DNA from: Beijerinckiaceae bacterium | Lineage (GTDB): Bacteria > Pseudomonadota > Alphaproteobacteria > Rhizobiales > Beijerinckiaceae | DNA: 36,780 nt | Reading direction: 5' to 3' | Assembly (NCBI GenBank): GCA_947478455.1 | Contig: CANJWR010000026.1 | Coordinates: 1 to 36,780, forward strand | Shown here: piece after piece, positions 8,247 to 16,376 of the stretch | How the letters are laid out: each line of letters starts with the position of its first letter | How positions within the stretch are numbered: position 1 is the stretch's first letter | Translations under genes and position numbers: made by a program | Notes under the pieces: model-generated | What the model was told of the DNA's origin: nothing | The model's database searches: none | What the model saw: the letters and a program-made list of their open reading frames with translations, nothing else

Positions 8247-9275
8247 ATGCGCGCATTCAAATCGGGGACTATTTCGAAAGCCATATCGATTGCGGGCATT
8301 GCTTTGACCGGATTCGTCACTCAATCCTTGCCCCTGCAAGCCCAGACGCAGCCGGCGGCTGCGGCAAAGTCCAGCGTTGTCCGTCACGTCACGCAGGGCC
8401 TCGGCAAGATGGTCGCCGAAAATCTTTTCGAATGCGCCGAGAAGGTCGCCAGCTTCCGCAAGACTCCGGTCGGCACAATCACAGCCACCGATGGAACCAT
8501 CATTACCCTGCCGGCGGAAAGCGCCTATCAGAAGGGCCTGCGTGGCGGCGCCGATCTTCACAACGATTGCACCAAGACCGACCCGAAAACACTGGCAGAG
8601 GTCGAGGCGTTGACCGCCAAGACGCCGATTGTGGAAATCGATCCCGACGGCGAAGTCATCACCGGCTACATGATGGGCGACAATTATTACGAGATGTACG
8701 TCAACGAGAAACTCGTTGCCGTCGACTCCGTTCCCTACACGCCGATGAATGGCTCGATTGTCCGCTTCAAGGTCAAGCGCCCCTACACAATCGCCATGAA
8801 ACTCGTAGACTGGGAAGAAAACCTTGGCGTGGCGTCTGAACTCAATCGCGCCAACAAGTGGCATCCGGGCGACGGCGGCCTTATCGCCCGTTTCAGCGAT
8901 GGCACAGTCACCGACAGCACATGGCGCGCCCAATCCTTCTATGTCGGACCGCTAGCGAATCCGGATGATGTGATCGAGAAGCGCGGCAACGTACACGACA
9001 CGACCAAACTCGGACGCACACATCCGCTGGCCAACATGCCGACCTGTCAGGACAAGTGCTTCGGGGTGCACTACGATATCCCGGCGACTTGGCAGTCCCG
9101 CACTTTCGACGACAAGTCATGGCCGCGCGCCAACGAATTCACCGACGAGGAGATCGGCGTCAACGCCATGGTCGCCTATACGCGCTTCCCGGAGTTGTTC
9201 GACGATGCGCGCTGGATCTGGTCCATGAATCTGGTCTACGACAACGTCGTGATTGTCCGCAAAACCGTTCGCTAA
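8247..9275 (+). CDS. exported protein of unknown function
   Basis: I do not recognise this 342-aa protein. A signal peptide is clear (MRAFKSGTISKAISIAGIAL, cleavage after LQAQ near residue 33). AGGGAGATCGCC precedes the ATG. The mature part has an alternating polar/aromatic strand pattern ('DNYYEMYVNEKLVAVDSVPY', 'VRFKVKRPYTIAMKL', 'RWIWSMNLVYDN') that resembles beta-sandwich, galactose-binding-like domains; this is only an impression. Cysteines occur in 'FECAEK', 'HNDCTK' and the close pair 'TCQDKCFG', which fits disulfides in the periplasm. It stands alone on the plus strand, divergent from the ThDP enzyme. A terminator hairpin follows. Confidence 0.85.
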   Translation: MRAFKSGTISKAISIAGIALTGFVTQSLPLQAQTQPAAAAKSSVVRHVTQGLGKMVAENLFECAEKVASFRKTPVGTITATDGTIITLPAESAYQKGLRGGADLHNDCTKTDPKTLAEVEALTAKTPIVEIDPDGEVITGYMMGDNYYEMYVNEKLVAVDSVPYTPMNGSIVRFKVKRPYTIAMKLVDWEENLGVASELNRANKWHPGDGGLIARFSDGTVTDSTWRAQSFYVGPLANPDDVIEKRGNVHDTTKLGRTHPLANMPTCQDKCFGVHYDIPATWQSRTFDDKSWPRANEFTDEEIGVNAMVAYTRFPELFDDARWIWSMNLVYDNVVIVRKTVR

Positions 9276-9293
9276 TTAGCTGTTATCATGAAA

Positions 9294-9325
9294 CAAAAGG
9301 GCTCATCTCGCAATGCGCCCTTTTG
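9294..9325. terminator. bidirectional terminator hairpin
   Basis: CAAAAGGGC (9294-9302) and GCCCTTTTG (9317-9325) form a perfect 9-bp stem around a 14-nt loop. It lies 19 nt after the stop of the exported protein gene and 16 nt before the end of the convergent minus-strand gene. The A/T foot of the stem provides a T-run on both strands. Confidence 0.6.
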
Positions 9326-9341
9326 CATCTGGGCACTTTCG

Positions 9342-10274
9342 TCAGGCAGATCGACCATGTCTCCTGCGAATCCCTGCGAGCGTCCCGCTCGCTTGCATTG
9401 CATGCATGAAACTGGCGTCGATATGATCGGCTGCATTTGCGGTATCTGCACCTGCGATCTTCCCGCTCATCGCGCGCAAAATGCCGCCGATGGCCTCGAC
9501 TGTTGGAAATGGGCTTTCCGAAAACTCTTTCGAGGCGAACTCCCAGGTCCGTTGCAGAACTTCTTCATCGACAGGCGTGCCCCACTTGCGCGCCACCTGA
9601 AGCGCAAACTCTCGGTCGGTGTTGAAGTGCAGGATGCCTTCAACATGGCCCTGCAGATAAAGCGCCAACTCGTCGCGGTGGTTGTCGATCCAGTCGCGTC
9701 GCCCCGAAATGCTGCTGATCTGGAAAGGAACATTCAGATCTCGCATGTCGACCAGCGTCGTCCAACCTGCTTTCATGGCCGCGTAGGGCTCGGGCGGATG
9801 TAGTACCATAGCGTCTGCGGGACGTTGGACATGCCACGCCTCGCCAGTCGCCCTGCCCGTCTCGACAATGGTGACATCGCGGCCTGCCTGAAGGCCGATG
9901 CGTGGCAGCAAAGCCTCAACCAGCCAGTGATTGACCTCGCCCCATTCGTTGACCCCGACGGTTCCGTCACGAAGCTGATCGATGCTCGAAATTCCCGGGC
10001 GACCCATCAGGGATTGCATCATGCGGTTCATCGCACCCAGAACGACGACCAGATTGGAGCCACGTTCAAGATTGGCCTGCACGGCGGCTGGAGCCGCATA
10101 ATTGGCGAGTTGAATTTCGCCGGCCTCCAGCGCGCGTGTTACCAGAATAGAGCCCTTGAACAGAACCGGCTCTACATCCAGTCCGAGGGCAGCAAAATAG
10201 CCGGCGTCGCAAGCTGTCCAGACCGGCGCCGTGCCGATGGCGCGAGCCGCGTAACCGACACGAATCTTCGTCAT
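9342..10274 (-). CDS. NMT1/THI5-like binding-protein-fold protein without signal peptide
   Basis: A 310-aa protein of the NMT1/SsuA-like family with a type II periplasmic-binding fold. It begins directly with the first strand (MTKIRVGYAARAIGTAPVWTA) and the 'AGYFAALGLDVEPVLFKG' helix-strand pair, so no export leader is present. Its ATG has GGGA five bases upstream. Relatives that stay in the cytoplasm include enzymes (THI5-type and DHP decarboxylase-like proteins). An enzymatic role is therefore possible, as is leaderless mis-export. It is the last gene of the minus-strand run, 24 bp after the Bug-type binding protein. The C-terminus ends in a basic tail (GIRRRHGRSA). Confidence 0.8.
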   Translation of the reverse strand: MTKIRVGYAARAIGTAPVWTACDAGYFAALGLDVEPVLFKGSILVTRALEAGEIQLANYAAPAAVQANLERGSNLVVVLGAMNRMMQSLMGRPGISSIDQLRDGTVGVNEWGEVNHWLVEALLPRIGLQAGRDVTIVETGRATGEAWHVQRPADAMVLHPPEPYAAMKAGWTTLVDMRDLNVPFQISSISGRRDWIDNHRDELALYLQGHVEGILHFNTDREFALQVARKWGTPVDEEVLQRTWEFASKEFSESPFPTVEAIGGILRAMSGKIAGADTANAADHIDASFMHAMQASGTLAGIRRRHGRSA

Positions 10275-10298
10275 CGCGTCCCTGCCGGTTTGGTATTG

Positions 10299-11342
10299 CT
10301 ATTCAACATCATACAGCGCGCGAAGGCGATTGATCACCGCCTGCGGAGCCGCATAGGTCTTGGCGATCAACGCCTGAATTTCCTCGCCGGATACAGGCTC
10401 ATCCGCGAACTCAAGCCGCAACAGTTGCGCTTCGGCGCGTAGCGCCGGATCGCGATACGTTTCCGTAAAGGCCTTTCTCAGAGCCTGAACGCGGTCCGCC
10501 GGCACATTTGCACCGAGGAAGAACGGTCGTCCAAGCGTCAGAGGCGCGCCTGCCATATCAACCAGCAGTCGTTCGTCGTCGGTTTTAACCTCGTCACGCA
10601 GAAATGGCGTCGAGGGCCAGTCCGGATGCCGCGTGCGGCCGAATTGGACGAGCACATTCACTTTCTTCTCGACAAGCCAGTCTGGCTTTGTGGCCTTCAG
10701 AGTACTGTAGGTGACGCTCGGATGCCCTTCGATTTCGCCGCGCTCCATGGCGAGAAAGACCGGAGAGAGACCGTTGTAACCGGGTATCAGCTTGAGCTTT
10801 GTGCCGAGGACCTCATTGAGCAGACGGCCATAGAAGCTTGATGTCGAATTCGTTGTAGCTGTCGCCAGCAGGGTTTCGCGCTTGCGCGCGTCGTCGAGCG
10901 TCTTTGTCGGCGACTCGTGCCACACCACGACGCCCGACACGTCGACGTTGGGGCTAGGCAGCCAGTTGAGCTTCACCGGATCAAACTTTGCTTCCTTCAC
11001 GCCCAGCAGCGGCGAAAACGGAATACCCGAGCCGATCAACGCAATGTTGGTCCCGTCCTGCGCCGCTGCCTCATGGACAAAATTCGCCGCCACGAGGCTT
11101 CCGGCCCCCACCATATTGCGAACCAGAATGGTCGGCGAACCCGCAATGTGTTTCGGCAAATGCTTCGCGATAAGCCGGGCATAAAGATCAAATCCATCGC
11201 CTGCCGGATAGCCCGCGATGATCGTCACAGTCTTGCCGGTGTAGAAGTCCGAAATGGCGTCGGCATGGGACGGCGCGACGAACCCGATGCCTGCCAGACA
11301 TGAAGCCAGCACAAGGCCTTTTCCGGTACGAAGTTTCATCAT
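10299..11342 (-). CDS. tripartite tricarboxylate transporter (Bug/TctC-type) solute-binding protein
   Basis: A 347-aa exported binding protein of the Bug/TctC family, which captures organic acids for TctAB permeases. Visible family features are 'TVTIIAGYPAGDGFDLYARL' at the mature N-terminus, the 'NMVGAGSLVAANFV' loop and a C-terminal segment ending 'VINRLRALYDVE'. The usual Gly-Gly-x-x-D-x-x-A-R ligand loop reads GDGFDLYAR. The start is one of two adjacent ATGs (11342 or 11339) with GGAG seven bases upstream, and a hydrophobic leader follows. No tctA or tctB gene is in the window, which is common for Bug proteins. It sits 31 bp after the unknown 265-aa gene and 24 bp before the leaderless binding-fold gene. 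Confidence 0.87.
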   Translation of the reverse strand: MMKLRTGKGLVLASCLAGIGFVAPSHADAISDFYTGKTVTIIAGYPAGDGFDLYARLIAKHLPKHIAGSPTILVRNMVGAGSLVAANFVHEAAAQDGTNIALIGSGIPFSPLLGVKEAKFDPVKLNWLPSPNVDVSGVVVWHESPTKTLDDARKRETLLATATTNSTSSFYGRLLNEVLGTKLKLIPGYNGLSPVFLAMERGEIEGHPSVTYSTLKATKPDWLVEKKVNVLVQFGRTRHPDWPSTPFLRDEVKTDDERLLVDMAGAPLTLGRPFFLGANVPADRVQALRKAFTETYRDPALRAEAQLLRLEFADEPVSGEEIQALIAKTYAAPQAVINRLRALYDVE

Positions 11343-11373
11343 CCTGCTTCTCCGCCGAACTATGTTTGAGATT

Positions 11374-12171
11374 TCATGGCCAAATCCGCGATCCCGCATG
11401 GGGCGCATTGGGCGCGTGAACGACATATTCCAGAACCGGCCTCAATTTGACCGGGGAAGGCTTTCTGTTGGCCAGCATGCGCGCCTCGAAAACCTGCTCG
11501 CCAGGATCAATCGACGAGAAGGCGTAGAGAATGCCATGCTTGGGCCAACCGGCGAGCGAAACAAGTTTGCGGGCGCCGATGCTGCCAAGCGTCATTGCCA
11601 CTTCCGGCAACCGCACGAGGCGATAAAAACGGGCCAGTTCAAACTCATCGTCGGGATTCTTGACGTTGAAGTTTCCGAGTTGAATGGCCGGCGGCGCTGA
11701 CACCGTCCAGTCGCCATTTGCATCAAGACCATCGACGCGCATTTCTTCTATAAAGATTGCCTGCCTGTATCCTTGCCGAACGGCCAGTCTTTCAGCAGCG
11801 ACATTTTCCTGAGCCACAACCGGCGTGTCCAAACCGAGAAAAAGGTCCGACGTTTCCCCGGCGGTAACAAGCAAATACTGGCTGCCTTTGGGCACATCCG
11901 GATCGTCGGTCTCAATCCTCCGAAGTCCACCGGACACCGGCGTTAGATCGGTCTTTTCCTTGATCCTGTAATGGCCAGTCCAGATGACACCCTGTTGCGT
12001 GATCAACTGCGGCAGATAGATATCATGCAGCCATGTTATAAAGTCTTGAGAGCAATCGGCAGGCAAATCGTACCACTCGGCGCGTAACACATTTGGTGTT
12101 GAGCGCGCATTCCCATCCTCAGAATGCTCTTTTGGGAGAGACGTCAATTTCAGCCTGTCGGTCAGTACCAA
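11374..12171 (-). CDS. uncharacterised 265-aa protein, possibly dimeric alpha/beta-barrel (EthD-like)
   Basis: The frame is well conserved in style but has no good ATG start. The first usable codon is a TTG at 12171, and the first internal ATG (at 'MRVDGLDANG') would discard more than half of the protein. No strong ribosome site precedes the TTG, so the start is uncertain; translation may begin at a later TTG or GTG. The segment 'EWYDLPADCSQDFITWLHDI' followed by 'GVIWTGHYR' looks like the strand-helix-strand unit of ferredoxin-like dimeric barrel proteins (EthD/antibiotic-monooxygenase type), and a second similar unit may start near 'ELARFYRLVRLPE'. It lies between two binding-protein genes on the same strand. 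Function unknown. Confidence 0.65.
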   Translation of the reverse strand: MVLTDRLKLTSLPKEHSEDGNARSTPNVLRAEWYDLPADCSQDFITWLHDIYLPQLITQQGVIWTGHYRIKEKTDLTPVSGGLRRIETDDPDVPKGSQYLLVTAGETSDLFLGLDTPVVAQENVAAERLAVRQGYRQAIFIEEMRVDGLDANGDWTVSAPPAIQLGNFNVKNPDDEFELARFYRLVRLPEVAMTLGSIGARKLVSLAGWPKHGILYAFSSIDPGEQVFEARMLANRKPSPVKLRPVLEYVVHAPNAPHAGSRIWP

Positions 12172-12252
12172 ACGAAAGCGCGCTCTGATTCCGCATTTTG
12201 ACTTCCCCCTGCGGAAGCCGCCATCGATCTACGATTTTTGTCAAAACGTTTG

Positions 12253-12283
12253 CGGGCGTGCCGCATGTCCTGCGGAACGCCCG
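12253..12283 (-). terminator. intra-run hairpin after a binding-protein gene
   Basis: CGGGCGTGCCGCA (12253-12265) pairs with TGCGGAACGCCCG (12271-12283) around TGTCC: 13 positions with one mismatch. On the minus strand it begins 14 nt after the stop of the NitT/TauT-type binding-protein gene. It could end most transcripts there, so that the downstream genes are made at lower level or from their own promoter. Confidence 0.5.
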
Positions 12284-12297
12284 ATTGTGTCTCACGT

Positions 12298-13317
12298 TTA
12301 TCCGAGAAGCTTCAGCGCATCGCGCGCGATCGACATGTCCGTTGCTTCCTCGTAGGGAACGATCTTGCGCTGCATGCCGAGCGAAAGGTTCAGATCCTGC
12401 ATGTATTTGATGCGCTCTTCCGACAGAACCAGATCAGTTGCGTATATCTGGGTCTGCTGGAAGAATTTCCATTGCCAACGCGCAGATTCATCCACCGGAC
12501 GACTTGCGGCCGCAACCTGCGATTCCACATACATCTTTTCGGATTCGACGCTCGACAGGAACCGATAGAGCTTGGCGTAGGCCGCCAGCGTTCCAACGAG
12601 CGCGTCCCGCTTTTCGCGGATCGCCTTTTCAGATGCGTAGGCTCCCTGGAACGTAAAGCTCGGAAGTTCCTTCCAGAGGTCGCCCTCCTGCAGAACGTGC
12701 ACGCCATACTTTTCCTGCTCGTTGTAAACGTCGATTTCCGAAATGCCCGCATCCGCAATACCGGCAGCCACCGACTTGAAGATATCGGGCGTGCCACCAA
12801 CATTGACGAAAGTCACCTTCTTCTCGTCGACGCCGTATTTACGCAGGAGCGCAACCATCATCACGTGGGTGAGCGAGCCTGTCGAACCAGAGGCGATCGT
12901 CTTGCCTTCGAGGTCTTTCACACTCTTGATGTTGGGCCGCTTCGAATAGACCGCATGCTCGAGTTTCACCAGCGATCCAGCGACAAGCTTGATCTTGCCC
13001 CCCTTCTCGATTGCCGTCAGCACAGAGCCTATACCTGAGAACATGCAGATATCGCTTTCGCCGCTGATGAGCGAACCCATCAGTTTGGCGGCGTCGGCAA
13101 CATACAGGATATTCGGATCAACCCCGAATTCCTGTAAAAAGCCACGCCGTTTCATGACTTCCTGGACGGTCAGCGTCGCCATACCCTGGGTATTGACGAT
13201 GTTGACCTTCTTGCCCGCGGTCTGCGCCACCGCCGCATGTCCCAGAAACGGAATTGCGGCGCCAACACCGAGCGTCTGCAACACTTGACGGCGATTCATG
13301 CCGGTATCATTGCTCAT
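12298..13317 (-). CDS. NitT/TauT-type ABC solute-binding protein with RR leader (paralogue 1)
   Basis: A 339-aa binding protein of the NMT1/SsuA (NitT/TauT) family. The leader MSNDTGMNRRQVLQTLGVGA has the twin-arginine pattern 'NRRQVLQ' and a hydrophobic stretch ending AVAQ. The mature part contains 'EFGVDPNILYVADAAKLMGS', 'GEDICMFSG'-like text around 'SGESDICMFSGIGSVLTAIE', and the C-terminal signature 'DMSIARDALKLLG' shared with three other proteins in this window (at 21829, 23526 and 27246). GGGAGAG lies upstream of the ATG at 13317. It is co-oriented with the LLM flavoenzyme 35 bp upstream. No ATPase or permease accompanies it, so it may use the pair at 20027-21761. Confidence 0.87.
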   Translation of the reverse strand: MSNDTGMNRRQVLQTLGVGAAIPFLGHAAVAQTAGKKVNIVNTQGMATLTVQEVMKRRGFLQEFGVDPNILYVADAAKLMGSLISGESDICMFSGIGSVLTAIEKGGKIKLVAGSLVKLEHAVYSKRPNIKSVKDLEGKTIASGSTGSLTHVMMVALLRKYGVDEKKVTFVNVGGTPDIFKSVAAGIADAGISEIDVYNEQEKYGVHVLQEGDLWKELPSFTFQGAYASEKAIREKRDALVGTLAAYAKLYRFLSSVESEKMYVESQVAAASRPVDESARWQWKFFQQTQIYATDLVLSEERIKYMQDLNLSLGMQRKIVPYEEATDMSIARDALKLLG

Positions 13318-13352
13318 ATATTCTCTCCCTTGAACGCACTTCGTCTGGAAGT

Positions 13353-14483
13353 TTACGCCCTGCTTGCAGCCTTCGAGGACGTCTGCCCGGACGCGATGGC
13401 AGCATTGACGCGCGGCATCACTTCGGTCGCCATCAGCTCCATAGAACGCTTGGCCAACTTGGGATCAACCCAGTCGAGACCAGCATACACGATTTCGCCA
13501 AAATCGCCTGTTACTTCGCGCATAGCAAGAATCTGGTCGACCACACTGTTGACCGTTCCCTTGAGGACAAGCTTGTCCAGAACATAGTCGAGCGTGATCT
13601 CGCTATCTGGCTGGTCGATACGGTCCTTAAAGACGCTGAGACGACCGATGCGGGCGAACTTGCTCATGATCTGGTTATAATAGAACCGGTAAGGGCTGGT
13701 GGAAGCATCTCCACCGTAGCTCTTCGCGGTCGCTTCGTCGTCAGCCACGAAAATCGTGCGCGCGACGCGCCAGTCGGATGTATCGGCTTCGAGCCCGACC
13801 GAAGCCTTGCCTTCCACATAATTCTGCCAATGCGTCTTTGCCCATTTGGCGAGCAGGAAGTTGGCGGAGATCGGATGGAAGTCGCGCTTTCCCATCAGCA
13901 CAACACCCTTCGAAAACGGCGCCACAACGGTGCCGACGATCTCGGGACGGGGGTTCTGGTAAGGCTTTCCGAGGAAGCCGACGCCGATATCGAGAGCCGC
14001 CGTCTTTTCAGTCGAAACCTTGAAGCGGTTGTCCGGCAAATCGATCTTGTAAGGCGCCTCGCGGCTCCAGATTTCCAGGATCACGTCGATGGCTTCTGCG
14101 AAGAGCTTGTTATTATCTTCATTGAGCTTGCCGAGAGCTTCTGAGTCCGAACGCAGATTCCCGGGGCTGATGCCAAAAATGAAACGACCCTTCGACAGAT
14201 GATCGAACATCGCCGCGTGTGACGCAATCAGCGTCGGATGCGACTGCGAAAGATTGGAAGTTCCGGTCGCCAGCTTGATGTTCTTGGTGGCGTGAATCAG
14301 GGTCGCCTGAAACATGATGCTGCTGGTGATGTTCTCCAGCTTGTCGGTGAGATGCTCGCCGATGAACGCATCGTAGAATCCAAGCTTGTCGCAAAGGATA
14401 ACGGCTTCGCGATCCTCATCCAGCGTTTCGCTCCACACCCGGTTCATCGGGTGCATCGGCATCGCGAAATAACCATACCTCAT
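13353..14483 (-). CDS. LLM-class flavin-dependent oxidoreductase
   Basis: A 376-aa protein of the bacterial luciferase-like monooxygenase family, which uses reduced FMN (or F420 in some branches) to oxidise small organic molecules. It has the family start 'MRYGYFAMPMHP', the 'GFYDAFIGEHLTD' strand with the conserved EH, 'IKLATGTSNLSQSHP' and the 'SKGRFIFGISPGN' region that binds the flavin phosphate. CAGGAGATGCTGAT precedes the ATG. The gene lies between the alpha/beta hydrolase (45 bp upstream) and the binding protein (35 bp downstream), clearly one run. A reduced-flavin supplier is needed; the flavin reductase at 22956 is the only candidate in the window. Confidence 0.88.
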   Translation of the reverse strand: MRYGYFAMPMHPMNRVWSETLDEDREAVILCDKLGFYDAFIGEHLTDKLENITSSIMFQATLIHATKNIKLATGTSNLSQSHPTLIASHAAMFDHLSKGRFIFGISPGNLRSDSEALGKLNEDNNKLFAEAIDVILEIWSREAPYKIDLPDNRFKVSTEKTAALDIGVGFLGKPYQNPRPEIVGTVVAPFSKGVVLMGKRDFHPISANFLLAKWAKTHWQNYVEGKASVGLEADTSDWRVARTIFVADDEATAKSYGGDASTSPYRFYYNQIMSKFARIGRLSVFKDRIDQPDSEITLDYVLDKLVLKGTVNSVVDQILAMREVTGDFGEIVYAGLDWVDPKLAKRSMELMATEVMPRVNAAIASGQTSSKAASRA

Positions 14484-14528
14484 ATCAGCATCTCCTGCGG
14501 CGCAAGTCGCCCTTGTTGAGTGGAAAAA

Positions 14529-15287
14529 TCAGGCCAGTTCCTGTTCGACAACAGCTACAAACTTCTCTGGATCGTCGATCATCGGAAAGTGGCCGCAATT
14601 TTCGAGGACGTGGCAGGTCGGGGAATTCAGATCGGCCTTGAACTGATCGATCTTGGCGATTGTCGGACCACGGTCGCCATAGATCAGCACCTGCCCTGCA
14701 GGCACTTTTCTGATGTCGGGCGCGATGTCGTATTCACGCAAAGCCCACATGACGCTGAGGCAGGTCTTCGAGCCGGCCTTGGCGCGATCGATATTCCAAC
14801 GTGTCATGAAATGATCGTCGACATGACGAAGGCGCGTCTTTACCTTCTCGATTGTCTGTGTCGCAGGCGCGTAGTTGGCTTCGGTATTGGCCCAGCCCTT
14901 TTTCCATTCCTCCGGCGTGCGGTACGGACATTCAGTAATAAAGATCCTGCCCATGCGGGTTGCATGAACCGCCCCGAGCGCAACGCAGATAGCTCCGCCA
15001 ATGGATGCGCCAAGAACGTCAGCCTTCTTGATTCCCAGACAATCCATCAGATCGACAACTGCGTCGGCGTATTCGCGAACGCTCAGGTGCTTAAGCAATG
15101 GATCCGAATCGCCCTGCCCGGGCATATCCCAAGCGATAACCCGGCGCTTGCGCGACAATGGCTCGATGACATGCTCGTATTCATAGGCCGATCCGCCATT
15201 GCTGTGCAGCAAAAGCAACGGATCGCCGCTGCCGGCCGTCAGCATATGAATACGCCCGAACTTCGTCGTCGCGAAAAGATCCTGCAT
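14529..15287 (-). CDS. alpha/beta-hydrolase
   Basis: A 252-aa alpha/beta-hydrolase-fold protein. The oxyanion region reads 'LLLLHSNGG'. The nucleophile elbow is 'GASIGG' with Ser95, the acid is likely Asp205 in 'IYGDRGP', and the base is His233 in 'CGHFPMIDDPEKF'. Such enzymes hydrolyse esters, lactones or C-C bonds of ring-cleavage products. I prefer the ATG at 15287, which has GGGAG about 11 nt upstream; a TTG at 15305 would overlap that site. It is the first gene of the minus-strand run, facing the LysR gene at 15427 across a 139-bp divergent promoter region, and is probably controlled by that regulator. Confidence 0.88.
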   Translation of the reverse strand: MQDLFATTKFGRIHMLTAGSGDPLLLLHSNGGSAYEYEHVIEPLSRKRRVIAWDMPGQGDSDPLLKHLSVREYADAVVDLMDCLGIKKADVLGASIGGAICVALGAVHATRMGRIFITECPYRTPEEWKKGWANTEANYAPATQTIEKVKTRLRHVDDHFMTRWNIDRAKAGSKTCLSVMWALREYDIAPDIRKVPAGQVLIYGDRGPTIAKIDQFKADLNSPTCHVLENCGHFPMIDDPEKFVAVVEQELA

Positions 15288-15323
15288 TGCCGAAAGCACT
15301 CCCAATTTCAGCTGTTAAGGCAG

Positions 15324-15415
15324 GATAGCGGCTACCGCTGGAGAGCAAAATCGCAACAATCTGAAAGTGACTTATGAAATTATTTCCGCTATCAAACTAC
15401 CCCGCTCCTGATAGC
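15324..15415. promoter_or_regulatory. candidate LysR operator in the divergent intergenic region
   Basis: Three copies of the half-site GATAGC lie between the divergent genes. GATAGCGG at 15324-15331 is a perfect 8-bp inverted match of CCGCTATC at 15386-15393. GCTATCA at 15388-15394 is the perfect complement of TGATAGC at 15409-15415, with 14 nt between. The pair near 15388-15415 lies just upstream of the LysR start, and the distal copy is nearer the hydrolase gene. This arrangement of one distal and two proximal half-sites fits LysR recall and activation sites. No footprint evidence is available. Confidence 0.45.
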
Positions 15416-15426
15416 CTCAAAGGTAG

Positions 15427-16353
15427 ATGAACAAATTTGCGGCATTCCAGACCTTTGTGACCGCAGCGGAACAAGGCAGCTTTACGGCTGCGGCGCGGAA
15501 GCTCGGAACATCTGCCTCGACGGTTACCAAGATGATTGGCCGTCTTGAGGACGACCTAGGCGCTCGCCTGTTCAACCGCACCACTCGTCGCCTCGCCTTG
15601 ACCGAACAGGGACAGGCCCTATTCGACCGCGCACAGAAGATATTGTCCGAGGTCGACGAAGCCGAAAGCATGCTCCGCCAGGCGACCATATCCACCCGCG
15701 GCACGGTGCGCATCGTTGTGCCGTTTCTGTTTGGACGACTGACGCTGGTGCCATCGTTGCCGGTATTCTTCGAACGATACCCCGACGTCAAGATGCAGAT
15801 TCACTTCAGCGATCGCCCGGTCGATTTAATTGAGTCCGGCTTCGATTGCGGCGTCTATACGGGCGAAATGAACGATTCCGCCGCCATTCGACGGCAATTG
15901 ACGCGGGGTCCCCAGATCACCGCCGCCTCGCCGGCCTATCTGGCGAAGCACGGGATTCCGAAAACCCCCGACGACCTCCACGATCACAATTGCCTTGCCG
16001 GGCGCTTCGGGCACGACTGGACCTTTCGCTCTCCCCAAGGCGGCAAACAGCGCATTCGTGTTGCCGGAAACCTGGCGGTTTTCAACGGCGACGCCCTGCG
16101 CGAAGCGGCCGTTCGGGGCCTCGGGATCACACATTCGACCTGGTGGGCCTTGCGTCACGATCTCGAAAGCGGCGCGTTACAACAGATCCTCGGTGACTTT
16201 GTTGTCGAGGGTCAGGCCGTTTCGGTTGTTTATCCAGCGGGCCGTCACTTGCCCGCACGCGTACGGGCAGTGATCGATTTTCTTGTTGAAATCACGTCCG
16301 GAAGGCCACCGAAAACTCCGGCGTCGCCTGCGGAGCAAGCCAAATCCAGCTGA
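15427..16353 (+). CDS. LysR-family transcriptional regulator
   Basis: A 308-aa LysR regulator of ordinary layout: an N-terminal winged HTH (residues 1-60, 'FVTAAEQGSFTAAARKLGTS' with recognition helix 'ASTVTKMIGRLE'), a linker helix, and a substrate-binding domain from about residue 92 ('GTVRIVVPFLFGRLTLVPSLP'). It resembles the group of LysR proteins with 'RLFNRTTRRLALTEQG'. It diverges from the alpha/beta-hydrolase gene and should regulate that six-gene run through the GATAGC sites between them. The effector is presumably a substrate or intermediate of the pathway. The gene meets the next LysR gene tail to tail. Confidence 0.93.
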   Translation: MNKFAAFQTFVTAAEQGSFTAAARKLGTSASTVTKMIGRLEDDLGARLFNRTTRRLALTEQGQALFDRAQKILSEVDEAESMLRQATISTRGTVRIVVPFLFGRLTLVPSLPVFFERYPDVKMQIHFSDRPVDLIESGFDCGVYTGEMNDSAAIRRQLTRGPQITAASPAYLAKHGIPKTPDDLHDHNCLAGRFGHDWTFRSPQGGKQRIRVAGNLAVFNGDALREAAVRGLGITHSTWWALRHDLESGALQQILGDFVVEGQAVSVVYPAGRHLPARVRAVIDFLVEITSGRPPKTPASPAEQAKSS

Positions 16354-16376
16354 GCAACATTTCAGCCCGATGTTGC
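16354..16376. terminator. hairpin between convergent regulator genes
   Basis: GCAACAT (16354-16360) and ATGTTGC (16370-16376) form a perfect 7-bp stem around 9 nt, directly after the LysR stop and over the last codons of the convergent gene. It is short and lacks a T-run, so the call is weak. Confidence 0.3.
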
